64,000 nucleotides of DNA, from the NCBI GenBank assembly GCA_015350385.1, contig WNKI01000003.1, forward strand, positions 726,592-790,591, read 5' to 3'. Positions 22,250-33,900 of the stretch are shown here, in pieces. Origin of the DNA: Aculops lycopersici. Its lineage: Eukaryota; Arthropoda; Arachnida; Trombidiformes; Eriophyidae. The notes under the pieces were generated by a model, which had not been told where the DNA came from, ran no database searches, and was given only the letters and a program-made list of their open reading frames with translations. Numbering within the stretch: the stretch's first letter is position 1; each line of letters begins with the position of its first letter. The position numbers and the translations under genes are program-made.

Positions 22250-25200
22250 ATGCAAGACGACCATTTCAATTTCGAAAAGCTGCTCCACTTTCCAAATATC
22301 AAGCGAGCAGCGGAGGAACATGAGTACCAGTTGCCAATCAAGCCAAATAGTTTCATTAGCACTTTTGCCCACGAGAAGCAGGGATATTTGGATAGAGTGA
22401 ACAAATTGAAGGGGGAAAATTTAAGTGGCTCAGGTAATAGTAATCTGAGCAAAACCACTAGAATCATGTCAAATCAACTAGATGCTGTGATTATTAGAAA
22501 TTTAACTTATGAGGCAGGGAGAGGAAGGGGCAAGAAGACAATACTAAACCAAATTAGCCTTACGGTTCCTGAGGCGTCAATGTAAGTATTATATATTCAA
22601 CTATTAATGGACCTCATGTATGTCCGCCAAACAGATATCATTGTACAATATATGGAAAAATTAACAAGTAACTACATTAAATAATGATCAAAATTAGCTA
22701 TGGACTTCTAGGTCCCAGTGGTTGCGGGAAGACCACCATGCTCAGGTGCGTGGTTGGCCGCATTAGGCCGCGCGCCGGAAACGTCCTAGTGTTTGGCCTT
22801 CAGCCGGGCGACGGGCGAGGCCATGTGCCCGGCCGCCATGTTGGCTACATGCCGCAAGAGATCTCAATCTACGAAGACTTTACCATTGAGGAGACACTTA
22901 TTTATTTTGGCAAAATAAACCGAATGCACTCCTCAGATATCAAGCGGCGAGTGGAGTTTTTGCTCAAGTTTCTCGACTTGCCAACGAAGAAGCGGCTGGT
23001 GGTTAATCTCAGGTGAGTGGTGGTGGCAGTGGTTGGTGTGACATTACAATGGTTTGTTTGGGTGTGTCGTGAAGATTGAAAAGTCTCAAGTTCCACGAAC
23101 GTCTTACTAACTTGCGTCTTTCTATTGAAAAAATATTATACTAATCCTCGACCAAATCAACAAGTGGCGGCCAAAAGCGACGAGTCTCCCTGGCTGCCGC
23201 TTTGGTCCACTCGCCGCCGTTGCTCATATTGGATGAGCCAACCGTGGGCGTGGACCCGCTACTCAGACAAAACATTTGGCACCATTTAGTTACGCTAACT
23301 CGGACAGAGCGGATCAGTGTAATAATAACAACTCATTACATTGAGGAGGCGAGACAGGCAAATGTCGTCGGTTTGATGCGTCATGGCAAAATTTTGGCCG
23401 AGAACTCGCCGGACGAGTTGATGCGTTTACATGGCCAATCCAATTTGGAGGATGTATTCTTGAAATTGTGCGTCACCGATTCTGGCCTACGAGCGGCAAG
23501 TAAAACTTCAATTAAAACTAGAGGCGAGACCACAAGGAAACAGGTGGGCGCTCAACAAGTGGCCATATCGCAAAGACCAACCCCTGTAGCTCTGGGCACA
23601 AAGGAACCGCGCGCCTCGGTTACAATTCATACCGGCACCAGTACTATTGAGTTGCATGGCAACAGGAAGTCGAAATCGTCGAGCAAAAACTTGGATTTTG
23701 GCCACTTTAACGAAGCAGTCGAGAATTTCTCCTCCGAAGGGGAGGACAACAATGATCGCGCCGATGACGAGGATGAGTTTGATTTGAATGCTCATCAGCA
23801 GAAGCAAATAGTCCAATTTGATCGGCGGTCACCTGTTGAGATTCATGGACAACATCGTGATTTGAGTCTCGATTCAACAAACTCAAATTTAAGGTTGGAC
23901 GAGTACTTAGCTATGCAATCGATGAAATGGGCGGCTCGTCGGAGTAGCGAGCTAAATTTGATGATGAACCTGAGGCACCACCGCTCGTCCAGTCGGCACC
24001 TTCACCTGGCCGGAAGCGGGAGTAGTAGCAGCAAGTCAACAGACAGAATTACATATAACGGGAGCTCAGGTGAGCACAGTGACAACAACAGCTCGTCGCT
24101 AAGTCAATGGTGGAAAACTCTGATGGCAGTTACGTGGAAAAATTACATTAGATTACGACGGAATCCCCCGGTCTTAGTTTTCCAATTTATGCTACCCGCC
24201 ATTCAAGTTATCTTGTTTTGCCTTTGCATTGGAGGCGAGCCATTCGATGTGCCCGTGGCAATAGTCAACGAGGAGCTGGTTCCCAAATCTTCGCTTCAAT
24301 TTCTCAATGGTCTCAATAGGAAAATAATCCGCCAGATTAAGTATGACAACCTAACGAGCGCCACGGAGGCCGTTAGAAGGGGCGAAGTTTGGGGCGCCAT
24401 TCATATACCCGACAAGTATAGTGAGAATTTGCAGTCTAGGTTGATTATGGGCGAGGAGGTGACAAAGGATACAATAACAAATGGTACCATTAGGGTCTAT
24501 CCTGACTTGACAAATTTGCATCTAGCCTTGGCGTTGGAGAATACATTTAGGGAAACATTTATAAATTTTGCCAGAAATTCATTGGAGGAAATGGGATACG
24601 ACAAGTCGCTGGCGGATTTGCCCATTCAAATGGGCAAACCAATTTACGGAACCACGAACAAGAATGGATATTTGGAGTTTATGGCGCCGGGTGTGGTAAT
24701 CAGCATTAGCTACGTAATGGCAACTGGACTAACTGCCCTCGCCTTCATCCTCGAACGGCGCGATGGTTTACTGGAGCGGAGTTTGGTTTCCGGAGTTCAA
24801 ACAAACCAAATCTTATTGGCCCACGCAATTAACCAGATTGTTGTAATGGTGATCCAAATTTTCATGGTTCTCGGCTGCACCTTTTTCATCTTCGAAATCC
24901 CATCACGTGGCCCGTTTGCTTGGGTGGTCCTTTTGATTCTACTACAGGGTTGCACAGGAATGGGATTCGGCCTCCTGGTCTCGGCCATTTGCAAGGAGGA
25001 AAACACTGCCGTTATGATGGTCGTCGGAACCTTCTATACAAATCTCATTTTGGCTGGTATCATTTGGCCAATTGAAGCGATGCCACATTGGCTGCGGCCC
25101 GTCAGCTATGCTCAGCCTCAAACTTTGCCCACCGACTCGTTGCGTCACATTCTATCGCGCGGTTGGGGAATCGGACACTCGGATGTGCTTTTGGGCTTTG

Positions 25201-25268
25201 GCGTCACCATTGGCTGGCTGCTCATATTTCTCCTGGCCGCCGGTTGCATATTCAAGTACTCGAGTTAG
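22250..25268 (+). CDS. ABC transporter, H subfamily (half transporter, NBD-TMD)
   Basis: ATP-driven half transporter of the ABCG/ABCH type, expected to dimerise in a membrane. Some insect ABCH members move cuticular lipids; that role here is inference. Three exons, 22250-22581, 22698-23012 and 23165-25268, join in phase to 916 residues. The nucleotide-binding domain is N-terminal: Walker A GPSGCGKTT (about 116-124), signature SGGQKRR (216-222), Walker B LLILDEPTVGVD (about 235-246), H-loop TTHYIEEA (about 271). The second intron splits the first signature codon. A linker of about 210 residues (315-525), rich in Ser, Asn, Asp and Glu, precedes the membrane domain, which begins near WWKTLMAVTWKNY. 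It has a first span, a large outer loop, then five hydrophobic spans to the C terminus. NBD-first order and the DVFLKLC end of the NBD match ABCH ('ABCG23-like') proteins. The start is the first in-frame ATG; a 5' exon cannot be excluded. Confidence 0.93.
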
Positions 25269-25414
25269 AATAGCAAATAATGATGTAGATTGAGAGGGAG
25301 AAACTCATTCAGACAAGCTAATTGCATCGCACATAGTCTCTTTGTTTATTGTGATTCTTTCCTATCATTGTTGTCATTCATTCAATCTCAACAGGTCATC
25401 CTAGCAACACGAGA
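25269..25414. other. 146-base convergent gap between ABCH and unc-13
   Basis: The two stop codons face each other. TTTATT at 25345-25350 reads as AATAAA on the minus strand, 65 bases after the unc-13 stop. No canonical plus-strand AATAAA is seen for ABCH here, so its 3' UTR may run into unc-13. Confidence 0.7.
25345..25350 (-). terminator. unc-13: Poly(A) signal AATAAA for unc-13
   Basis: The plus strand reads TTTATT, 65 bases beyond the unc-13 stop at 25415-25417. Confidence 0.65.
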
Positions 25415-28400
25415 TCATTTGTCCTGATCGGCAAGCGTTTTTTTCAACGAAAATGTCTTCAATTCCACGAACTCTTTTGCTGCCTCGTCGTTGGTTCGTT
25501 GGGATAGGATACGCAAAATAGTCCACCCGGTTTCGTCCATGTAAATTGACTTGCCCAAATGGAACCAACCGGCGCAGCTGCCCTGTTCCATTACGTCGCG
25601 CAATTGAATCACCGCTACACCGACAGGTAAGTTTTGGAGCAGCGTGCGGTAGTGTTTAACGACCATGTGGATTTCGAAGAAACTTGGGTCAAGCTCGTTG
25701 CCGAGCGAGACGACAAAGGTCTCGTTGTAGTTGTAGTTGACTTCCGGTGCTCTACCCGGTTGGCGTTGCACGTTTGGCGCCGAGCATTTGGTCTCAAATT
25801 TGCGCTTCGACTTTAGATCGCCCAAATTAGGCCCAATTATGTTCACCTCAATGAATGGCTTGAACGACTTTTTATCCGGCCAACTAAGCTCCTTGCACTC
25901 AACTATCTTGATGGTAACCTTGTTCTCTCCACTTCCGGGATGAGTGCTCAAGTCCACGTCGACATTCATTAGACCAACCTTCTCGTCCGAATGATTGCGA
26001 CCTTGTTCATTTTGAGTGGTGATAAAGGTCTTGATGAGAGTGTCCGTTGATTGGGTGTACAAACTTAGGGCATTCTTTAGCGATTGCAACTCGGGACTCT
26101 TGTCCAACGAGCTCAGCTTCAATCCCTCGCCTCCAGCGTGGAAGTATTGCTTCAAAGTCCGCTGGGCAACATTCAATACTTGACACTGTTTCATGGTTAG
26201 ATTGCGCTCAAATTGCAGCGCCTCAACTCCACCGCCAAGAGCACCTGTTACCTTGTTGGATCCCATGTGACTCTTGAGCAGGCGCGACACGTCCTCGATC
26301 TTGGCACTGGGCAAATTGTGCAACAGGTTGCGGTCCGAAGTGGGCGGCAAGACAATGAGTTTCTCAAGCAATTGGATGACCAACTTCCAGAGTTCCTTTA
26401 GGATGCGCTTCAATACGTTTGTCATACAATGCTTAGCCAACATGGTTAATTTTCCATCTAGAACGTCGAGCAGAGGGCGCAACACGTGGTCCGTCTCGGC
26501 AATCACCTCCGGAGGCAGCTCGCCATTTTGATTTGCACCCGCAAATCCATCGCCCGTGGCCTGTCCATTGGTGGAAGTGGTGGCGGCGTTTCCGCGCAAC
26601 TGAGACAACATGGCGCCCATTTGCATTATACTATCCCTAACCATTGGCCTCATGCTATTCGAGAAGGCGGCCGAGAGTTCATCCAGTAAACGGGAGATGG
26701 ATTGTTGTAGGCCTCGCAAGATATTTGCGGCATCCTCTTCCATTTCCTCGCTCATTGCATCACTCATTGCCTCAACCATTTTGTCGAGCATAATGCGCAT
26801 TTGAGCCACATTATTCATCAGAACACAAGCAATCTTGTCGTTTGAGATGAAACTTGGAAACTCTGCCTTGAGTATTTCAGAATATTTGCCCAAAACTTTC
26901 ACGAGAGATTTCGCAAACCTCTTCATGTATCTCTTTACAACTTCCGGATCGGGACACTCAAGTTGCTTGATGATATTGAAGGATTCTTGAATTAGTGTAA
27001 ATATATCAACCACACTATTGGAAAAAGGCGAATTCTCCGCACTAACCAATGGGAAGCCATCGTTTTTATCACGCTTGAAGGCCAAGTCTACTTGGCGCAA
27101 ACTAGTCTCGTCGTTGTCATTTAACCATTGCATTACAAATGGCTCAAACCAAGTCGGATACTCGGGCACCTGATTCTTGAGCTGAGGAATGTCGCGGCAG
27201 TAGTTGTTGTACAATCGCTTGACCAAAAAGTGTAAATTAATATACTCCAGGCTGGTGAATCGACGATCCTGTTCGTGGCCATCGAGGGCAAATTTGATCT
27301 CAGTTGAAAACATGGTCCAAAGAGTGTAAGCCGACAGGTGGCCAATATTAAACTCTTGAGGAAATTGACTCAAAACTGGAGCATACATTTCAGTGTCCAC
27401 CTTAATAATACTCTCAATACCATTTAGTAACTCCATCCAAAAGCTAAATGTCAACGGATTGCTCTCGTCCTGCTGCTGACTTTGGTTGTAATTTGGATCA
27501 GCGTGAGATAGAGGTTGCGATTGGGGCGGTTGTTGCTGTTGTTGCTGCTGCTGATAGTCGGGATTTGGCTCGCCGTTTTCTAGTAGTGCTTGTTGCTGTT
27601 GTTGCTGCTGCTGTTGGGCTTGAGCTTGATTATTCTTGTAAAGTTCGGTGCAGAGACCATCGAAGAGACACTGATAGGTGGACTTGAGGCAGGCAGTTGC
27701 GCAATCCTTCACCACCGACGAGGCACGCGGCGGACTTGGCAGCTCCTGGACTTTCATGCGGAAAAAGGTGATCGAGGTGAGCAAGTCGACCGTTGATTTG
27801 AGATCCTGGAGTCGCTCCTTGTTCGTCGCCGGGAAGTTGTTCTGTATTTGTTGTCGTTGTTGGAAATTTCGATTTAGATTATCAGTCGTTAGTTATCACT
27901 TAGTAGTTTGCTAATAAGTATAAATATAATAAAAGTCCAATAAAAGCGAGCGAGAGAAACTTACCCTGTAACTTGAGAGGTCGATTCTGAGCGAGTTGTG
28001 CAGTTGGTCCAATAATTTAATGAACTTCTCCTTTCCAAAATTAGACGCCGCAAAGCGATCGCTTGCACTAACCGCCGACGAGGCGGCAGTGTGAGCATAG
28101 TAGGCATTTATATTGGCTAGTAAAGTAGACATCACAGCCGGAACTCCGGGACACAGGTACTTGGTTGATAGGCAGTGGAAGTGTCTGTTTTTTTTTGACC
28201 GAAAGTTGGGAGTGTTTGCAGGTTAGAATTGATGGTGAATCGTTTGATGGTCACAGCAGCTAGCGATGAAACTCCATTGATACTCACGTCATTGCTTGGA
28301 AAATAGCCTCCACTCCGTAGCGCATGGCAAACTCGTTAACAATTTCCTGGGCCGGATAGTCGAAGTAAGTTTTCCAAGCTTCATCTTGCTGCTCATGAAG

Positions 28401-29761
28401 AATTGTTTTTTATTTGAAGTCAGTGAGGAGTAAAAGTCGTTGGTTAGTTCCCAAGAGCGAGTGTGAAAGAGAATTACAGGTAACTCAACAGGTAGTGATA
28501 CTCACGCCCTTCGTTTCCGGTATCTTGACTCCATTGCCTTCGCTTTCGCTCAAGTAGTGAAATAGATTCTGTGATTTGTATCAACAGGTGGTTAGTTGGT
28601 GCAATTATTCTCGAATTGGATCAATTAGATGAGAGTTAATATACTTACTTCGTGGAGACAAGTGTATTGAATGTGGTACGGCGCTACCTTCTCCTCGCCC
28701 TTGATTTCAACGCTAATGTGCAACTTGATTGCACCTGAAACCGCTGATTTGTCGCTACGCTTCTCCAAGTTATACCAAACGTCCATTTCACCGCTCAAGG
28801 TTCGCACCTCAATTATTGTTTGTCCAAGGAAATCGTCCGATTCCCTCGTCAACTTTTGGCGCAATCTCGACTTGAGGTCATTGTCCTCGTCCCAAACGCG
28901 CACCTTAATTCGGTCACTCGAATTATGGCACTCAAATGAGAAGCGCTCGTTCCAAACAGGATTCAACTCTTGCGTTATGGTCTTGGTTCGCTTCTTCGTC
29001 TTGCCCACCTGAACGGTGACATACGGATCACTGGTTCCTCCCTTGTCCTTTGCAATTAATCCCTGCGCGCACTCAACTGTGATCACGATCTTTGCCGACC
29101 ACTTTGAGGTTCCGTCCAAAACCGACTGCTTAACCACCTTCATGTGTCCAGTGTGACTCTTCTCGTCGACATTGAACACATTTCTAATCAGCTCAAACAC
29201 TTCCGGTCTCGACTGCTCACGCTCCTGCATCCTCTGCTTCATGGCAACAATTATATTGCTAGCCCGATCCTCGGCCCCCTTCTTGCTCGACTTCTCTACG
29301 GCGCGCTGTAGACAATCGGCATTGAGTAGATCCTTGCATTTAACGTGGCACTTAACCGAACACTCGGCGCACCTCACTCCCTGGCGCGACAAACCCCACA
29401 GAAGTCCGCCGCATTCGTGGCAATAGGTTGGCCGGGTCGCGGTCCAAGTGTTGAAATTGTGGGGAGTAGTATCACTAATTGGATATATCAAACCCTGCAG
29501 GGTTTTCTTGTAGACGTGCATCTTCAACTCCTCGTCGTTCAACGAGGGCCGCGGCACGGTGGCCAAGCCAGCGTTTGCACGCTTGTTAGCGGCCATGGTC
29601 TTCAACACCAACTCGCTGACCGCGGGCATTGCCTTGCCTCTGGGGCGGCCCGCGTCTCCCGCCATCGCATCAATGCCCTTGAAGAAGGAGTTTTCCCCGC
29701 CATCGCGAGCCCACAAACTCTTGACGCCGCCTAGCTCGCCGCTATTCTGTCGGGCGCCAGT
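25415..29761 (-). CDS. unc-13: Unc-13 synaptic vesicle priming factor, C1-C2B-MUN-C2C core
   Basis: Presynaptic priming protein that helps open syntaxin and assemble SNAREs; C1 binds diacylglycerol and C2B binds calcium and phosphoinositide. Exons (minus): 29761-28649 (start could be 29746), 28568-28506, 28388-28288, 28184-27965, 27841-25415, all with GT-AG borders and consistent phase. The first exon holds SLWARDGG, the HVYKKTLQGLIYP stretch, a C1 domain with full His/Cys ligands (HNFNTW ... YCHECGGLLWG ... CAECSVKCHVKC ... LLNADC) and C2B with calcium-type Asp (TSDPYVTVQVGK, WDEDND). Later exons encode MUN, including MSTLLANINAYYAHTAAS and LDQLHNSLRIDLSSYR, then C2C. C2C reads SFKPFIEVNIIGP where calcium-binding Asp would be, as in other Unc-13 proteins. 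A poly-Gln insert (27480-27630) lies inside the MUN region. The end LRILSQRTNDEAAKEFVELK is typical. Confidence 0.97.
27480..27632 (-). repeat. unc-13: CAG/CAA-rich tract coding for poly-Gln in the Unc-13 MUN region
   Basis: Two runs of eight to nine glutamines separated by a short acidic and Pro-Asn segment, then another Gln-rich patch. It falls after LFDGLCTELYKNNQ, at a loop that also varies in vertebrate Munc13 proteins. Confidence 0.85.
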
Positions 29762-30921
29762 CTATCGAGTCGGTTTGTTGGATGGTACCGTCAGGTTGTT
29801 TGTCAATGGTGGACAGGTAAGTGACGTAGTTCCGTGTATATATAAAAATATACAAGTTGGAGATTGGAATTTAGATAATGGGTTAGTGTTGTCTAAAGTA
29901 GTGGGTTTTGTTAAAATTTAAGCTAAAGCTCTTGCTTTGCGCGAAAAGAGATAACAGCAGCGAGAGCGTAAAGGTCGAGTAGGTGTGTTTGTCTGACATA
30001 TATCTCACAGTCTTTGTCACGAGTACCATTTGCAAGCGACGATTTGGCGCTGTAAGATTTCTCGTGAGATTGAACGCTCACTAGAGGAGAGCGGAAGTGG
30101 AGGTAAAAGTGGTGGTGGTGGTGGTGGTGGTGGTGGTGGTGGTGGGAAAACAAACTGAGCAAAGTTCGACTGGATTCTACAAATCCTTGGACCGAGGAGA
30201 ATTTTCTCATTGTGCATTTACCGTTGTTAGTACACTCGTAAGCGTGTACAGCGACAACATAACTAGAGTTCCGTGGCGAGATTCTCACTCCGCTTGCACG
30301 TAAAGTCGACGCAAGTGGGGGACACTGAAACTCGACCTAAGCGAAACCAAGCACACAAACAACACCCGACTGCTCATACATCCTACCAAAGACTGATGGA
30401 CTCTGTCTAATGGACTAACCAGGAGCGTTAATCGAGTGGACGGCTTGCGTTTAAGGCTTGCAAAGCGACACAATGATTTGGTCAGAATGTTAGCACTCAA
30501 TCGTCGGTTAGAACTCTCGGTCTGGGTGTTGGTATGTCTTTGGCCATTTCTCTCTGGTTTAGTCAGAATTTCTCTGGCCAATGTCGACGTCACTTTTGGG
30601 CATCGAACAAAATCACTAGCTCTTTTTCCACTGTTTGAGTCAGAGTCACTTTCGGTATCTCTTCCATTCTCGACCAAAAGTGGGAGTCAGTGGGGATGTT
30701 GAAGGTTTGTGTGAAAAATATAAATTATAATCCAAAACGGAAGTAGTGCTTTGACATTTTGACACAATCAAATAAAAGCAAACGTAAATAAACACAGTTT
30801 TCTTAGAATTGAACGCAATGCAATGCAAAAGATTCCAATTCACAAACACATTAAACTCATGAATACTCTCTCCCTCTCTCAACTTTGCACTACACCTAAC
30901 ACCGTACTCGCCGATACTAAC
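29762..30921 (-). other. unc-13: unc-13 intron between the giant exon and the C1 exon
   Basis: 1,160 bases between donor GTTAGT (30921-30916, minus) and acceptor near 29762 or 29747. It contains a (GGT)n repeat. Both possible acceptors have a weak pyrimidine tract, so an extra small exon in this interval cannot be ruled out. Open frames of 121 and 130 codons on the minus strand show no domain. Confidence 0.6.
30111..30146. repeat. (GGT)n microsatellite
   Basis: About twelve tandem GGT units on the plus strand in an unc-13 intron. Confidence 0.95.
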
Positions 30922-33900
30922 CGCTGCCGCGAGCCACTTGACTCGCTGGCCGCCGCCGCCGCCGCCCCTCTGCTGGCTACCTCCGCTTCCGTCGCTCGCA
31001 ACCGATTGTTGGCTGCGCAAAACCTTGAGGTTGCTAGCTAGGGTGGCCACATTTGTTAAGCTAGCTTGCCGTTGCTCTTCTTCTTCTTGATTTTGGTCTT
31101 GACTATCCACTTCCGGATTATGCAAGCCCCCCGGTGGCTCAGCCAAATGGGCTGATCCCGCTGGACACTTGCTGAATGGATTGCTCGATTGATCCACCTC
31201 ATTTTCCTCGTTGTCCCCTCTCGGACGACTAAGAACGGAGGCAAACTTGCTAATTGGTGCATCAGAATTAACGCAACTAGCCTCACCTGTCTCCTCGCTG
31301 GTGGCCACCTGCGAGTTTTTGCTTAGCGATCGCTCGGCAATCGTGGGAAATCTCTCGCTTTGGTGCTGCGAGTCGTTCAGCTCTCCAGCGTCGTTGCCTC
31401 CAACTGTCACTTGATTCACCGAGTTGCCACCTTGATGAGTCCCGCCACTCGAACGTCGATTGGCCGACGAGAGCTCTGAGTAACCGGAATCGCCGCTAAA
31501 GCTGCTGTTTCTATTTACAAATCCCGCGGCACTTCCTGTCGATAATTTGCACGCAGGTAGTCGACTGTTATGTTGTTGCTGCTGCTGCTGAGTCAGCAAA
31601 TCGGTATTCTGATGAAGTTGTTGTTGCTGTTGCTGCTCGCGGGCCACCATTTTTGAGCGCCTAAAACTCTCGCGAAGTCGGAGGCTTCGCTGCGAGTTGA
31701 AGGCATTCGCGGTCGTGGACGCCGACGAGGACATAGCCACTTGATTGCTCAGGTGCGCTGCATCAGTACCGCTACAACTATTATTATTGCAATCACTAAT
31801 TGGCTCGCAATTCAGCACAGACACTTGTGGCTGCTCAACGCCGCCGCAACCACCAAAATTTTGCTGACTGAAATTTGAGTTTGAATCGAAGGAAGTTTGA
31901 TTTTGCTTTCCTCGTTGCGCTTCTCGTTCCACTTCATCTTTCTTAATGTTGTTGCTGTCTTCATTTTGAATATCATTTTCTAGGGTAATATTAACGCTGT
32001 TGTTGCTGTTTTCGTTGTCCACTTGCTTATTGGTTGCGGCGGCCATTGAACTTGCCGCAGGTAGTTGTTGCGCTGGACTAGTGCTGCCTCCGCCGCCACC
32101 GAAGCCAAATGGACTGGACAAATTGTACAGGAATCGGCTGAGACTTGTGCTCGAATTGGACATCTGACTTTGGGTTCGCTCTCTCTGAGCTGAAGGATCT
32201 TGACTTCCGGGTTCGGGACCATTTGCGGCCGGACTCGCCGAGCCAAACCAAGAGCCCGAGATGAGCGTTGATCTTTGGTGGGCGCGAAACATTCGCGGCG
32301 ATTCCGAGCCAAAAGCTCCGCCAATCTCGTGGTTGTCTGGTCCCAATTGACTCGCCGGTCGTGGCCTCGCCTGACTCGACTGACTACCCAACTTCCGGTC
32401 GAGAGTCATTGTCGCGGCCAGGCCCTTCGCTTGAGGACTAGAGGGCGTGTCGCGCCCTCCGGCACTCTCGACTTGGAGGCCGGACTCGCCGCCAGCCGGC
32501 GAGCTTGGCGCCGTTTGGAAGATCGTCATAAGCGACTGGGTGAAGGAGAAGCCAGAGAAGAGGCCAGTCGAGGGGGGTTGCTGTTGATGTTTTTGTAGTT
32601 GTTGCCGCTGAGCTTGCTGCTGGTGATGATGTTGATTGGGGCCACTAGATTGTTGCCGATTAAGTGCCAGCCGATCCTCGTGCTGATCGCTCGCCTGCTT
32701 ACGTAATCGGTGTTGCTGTTGCTCTTGGTTGGCTGCCAGAGATTGACACGGCGCTGACGTAACCGGATGCCGCGGCAAATCGGAGGCCAGCTGCCGCTTT
32801 GACTCGCCCTCAACCTCGCCGCTATTCTCTAATCCACAACCAGACGCGGTGCCGTAGTATCCGCCCGCCGCCGAGACGCACTCACGCAGGTGGACTGGCC
32901 CGACTTTACCTGCCTGCTCAATAGCATCCTGAGCGTCTTCACCAATTACCTGCCTGAGCTCAAGCTCGGCAGCCTCCTCAATGTAAACGGCATTGTCGTC
33001 GGCGTCACCTACGTCTTCGCCGCTTTGGTGGTTGCTGTTGTTGCTTTGATTATAACTTTCCTTCTTTCCGTTCAAATTGGCATTTGCTTGCAGAATCTCA
33101 CCAGCGCAACTTCCGTCCGCCAGGTGCAAGCCGTGGCCTTGAGTTCTTGTGCGATCTCCTCTCTCTGGGCTAAACTCGCCACCACCGCCGCCGCCGCTAC
33201 TAATCAGCCCGCGCTCAGGTGGTTGTAAACGAGGAGCTTCCGCTTTGGCGGTTTGGCTTTGACTCTGGTGTAAATAATCCACACAGTTAGCCACAGTGCT
33301 ACTGCCACTCCGACACTCGCTCTTAGTAATACTATCACCACGATCGCCGCCACTAATTCTGCGTAAATTGCAACTCGATTCGTCTTGATGGCTCATCGAG
33401 TGGCAGCACAATTTGCTCTCGAACGAAGTTTGCGTTGACTTGCACAAAAATCTGTGCAACTCGGAGGCGGCGTCAATTATGCGCTCAATTTGTTGCTCCG
33501 ACTCGTTGGCCGACTTGCCAGTCGATTCCAAGTTGCAATTGTTATTTTTGTTTCTATTATCACTGCTACTACTACTACTACTACTACTACCACTAGTGTT
33601 ACTGCAACCACTGAAACAAGTTTCACTCTTGCTTTTAGTACCGGATTCATCCTTGTGTTCGAGTGGAGGAAAATTACGAGCTCCAATCTCAGGTGAATTA
33701 GCAACCGCCTCTGAATTGGCATTGACTTTGGATCCGATTTTCCCATCTGCGTGCTCAACATTGTCACTGGCAGCCGCCAGGTAGCCGCCGACAACCACCT
33801 GTCGTACCGCCTCAACGGGAGCCGCACGCAAATGTGCGGCGCACAATTGATTGTCTCTGCTTTGGCTTTTATTGACCATTCGTCGTTCCTCAATCAATTG

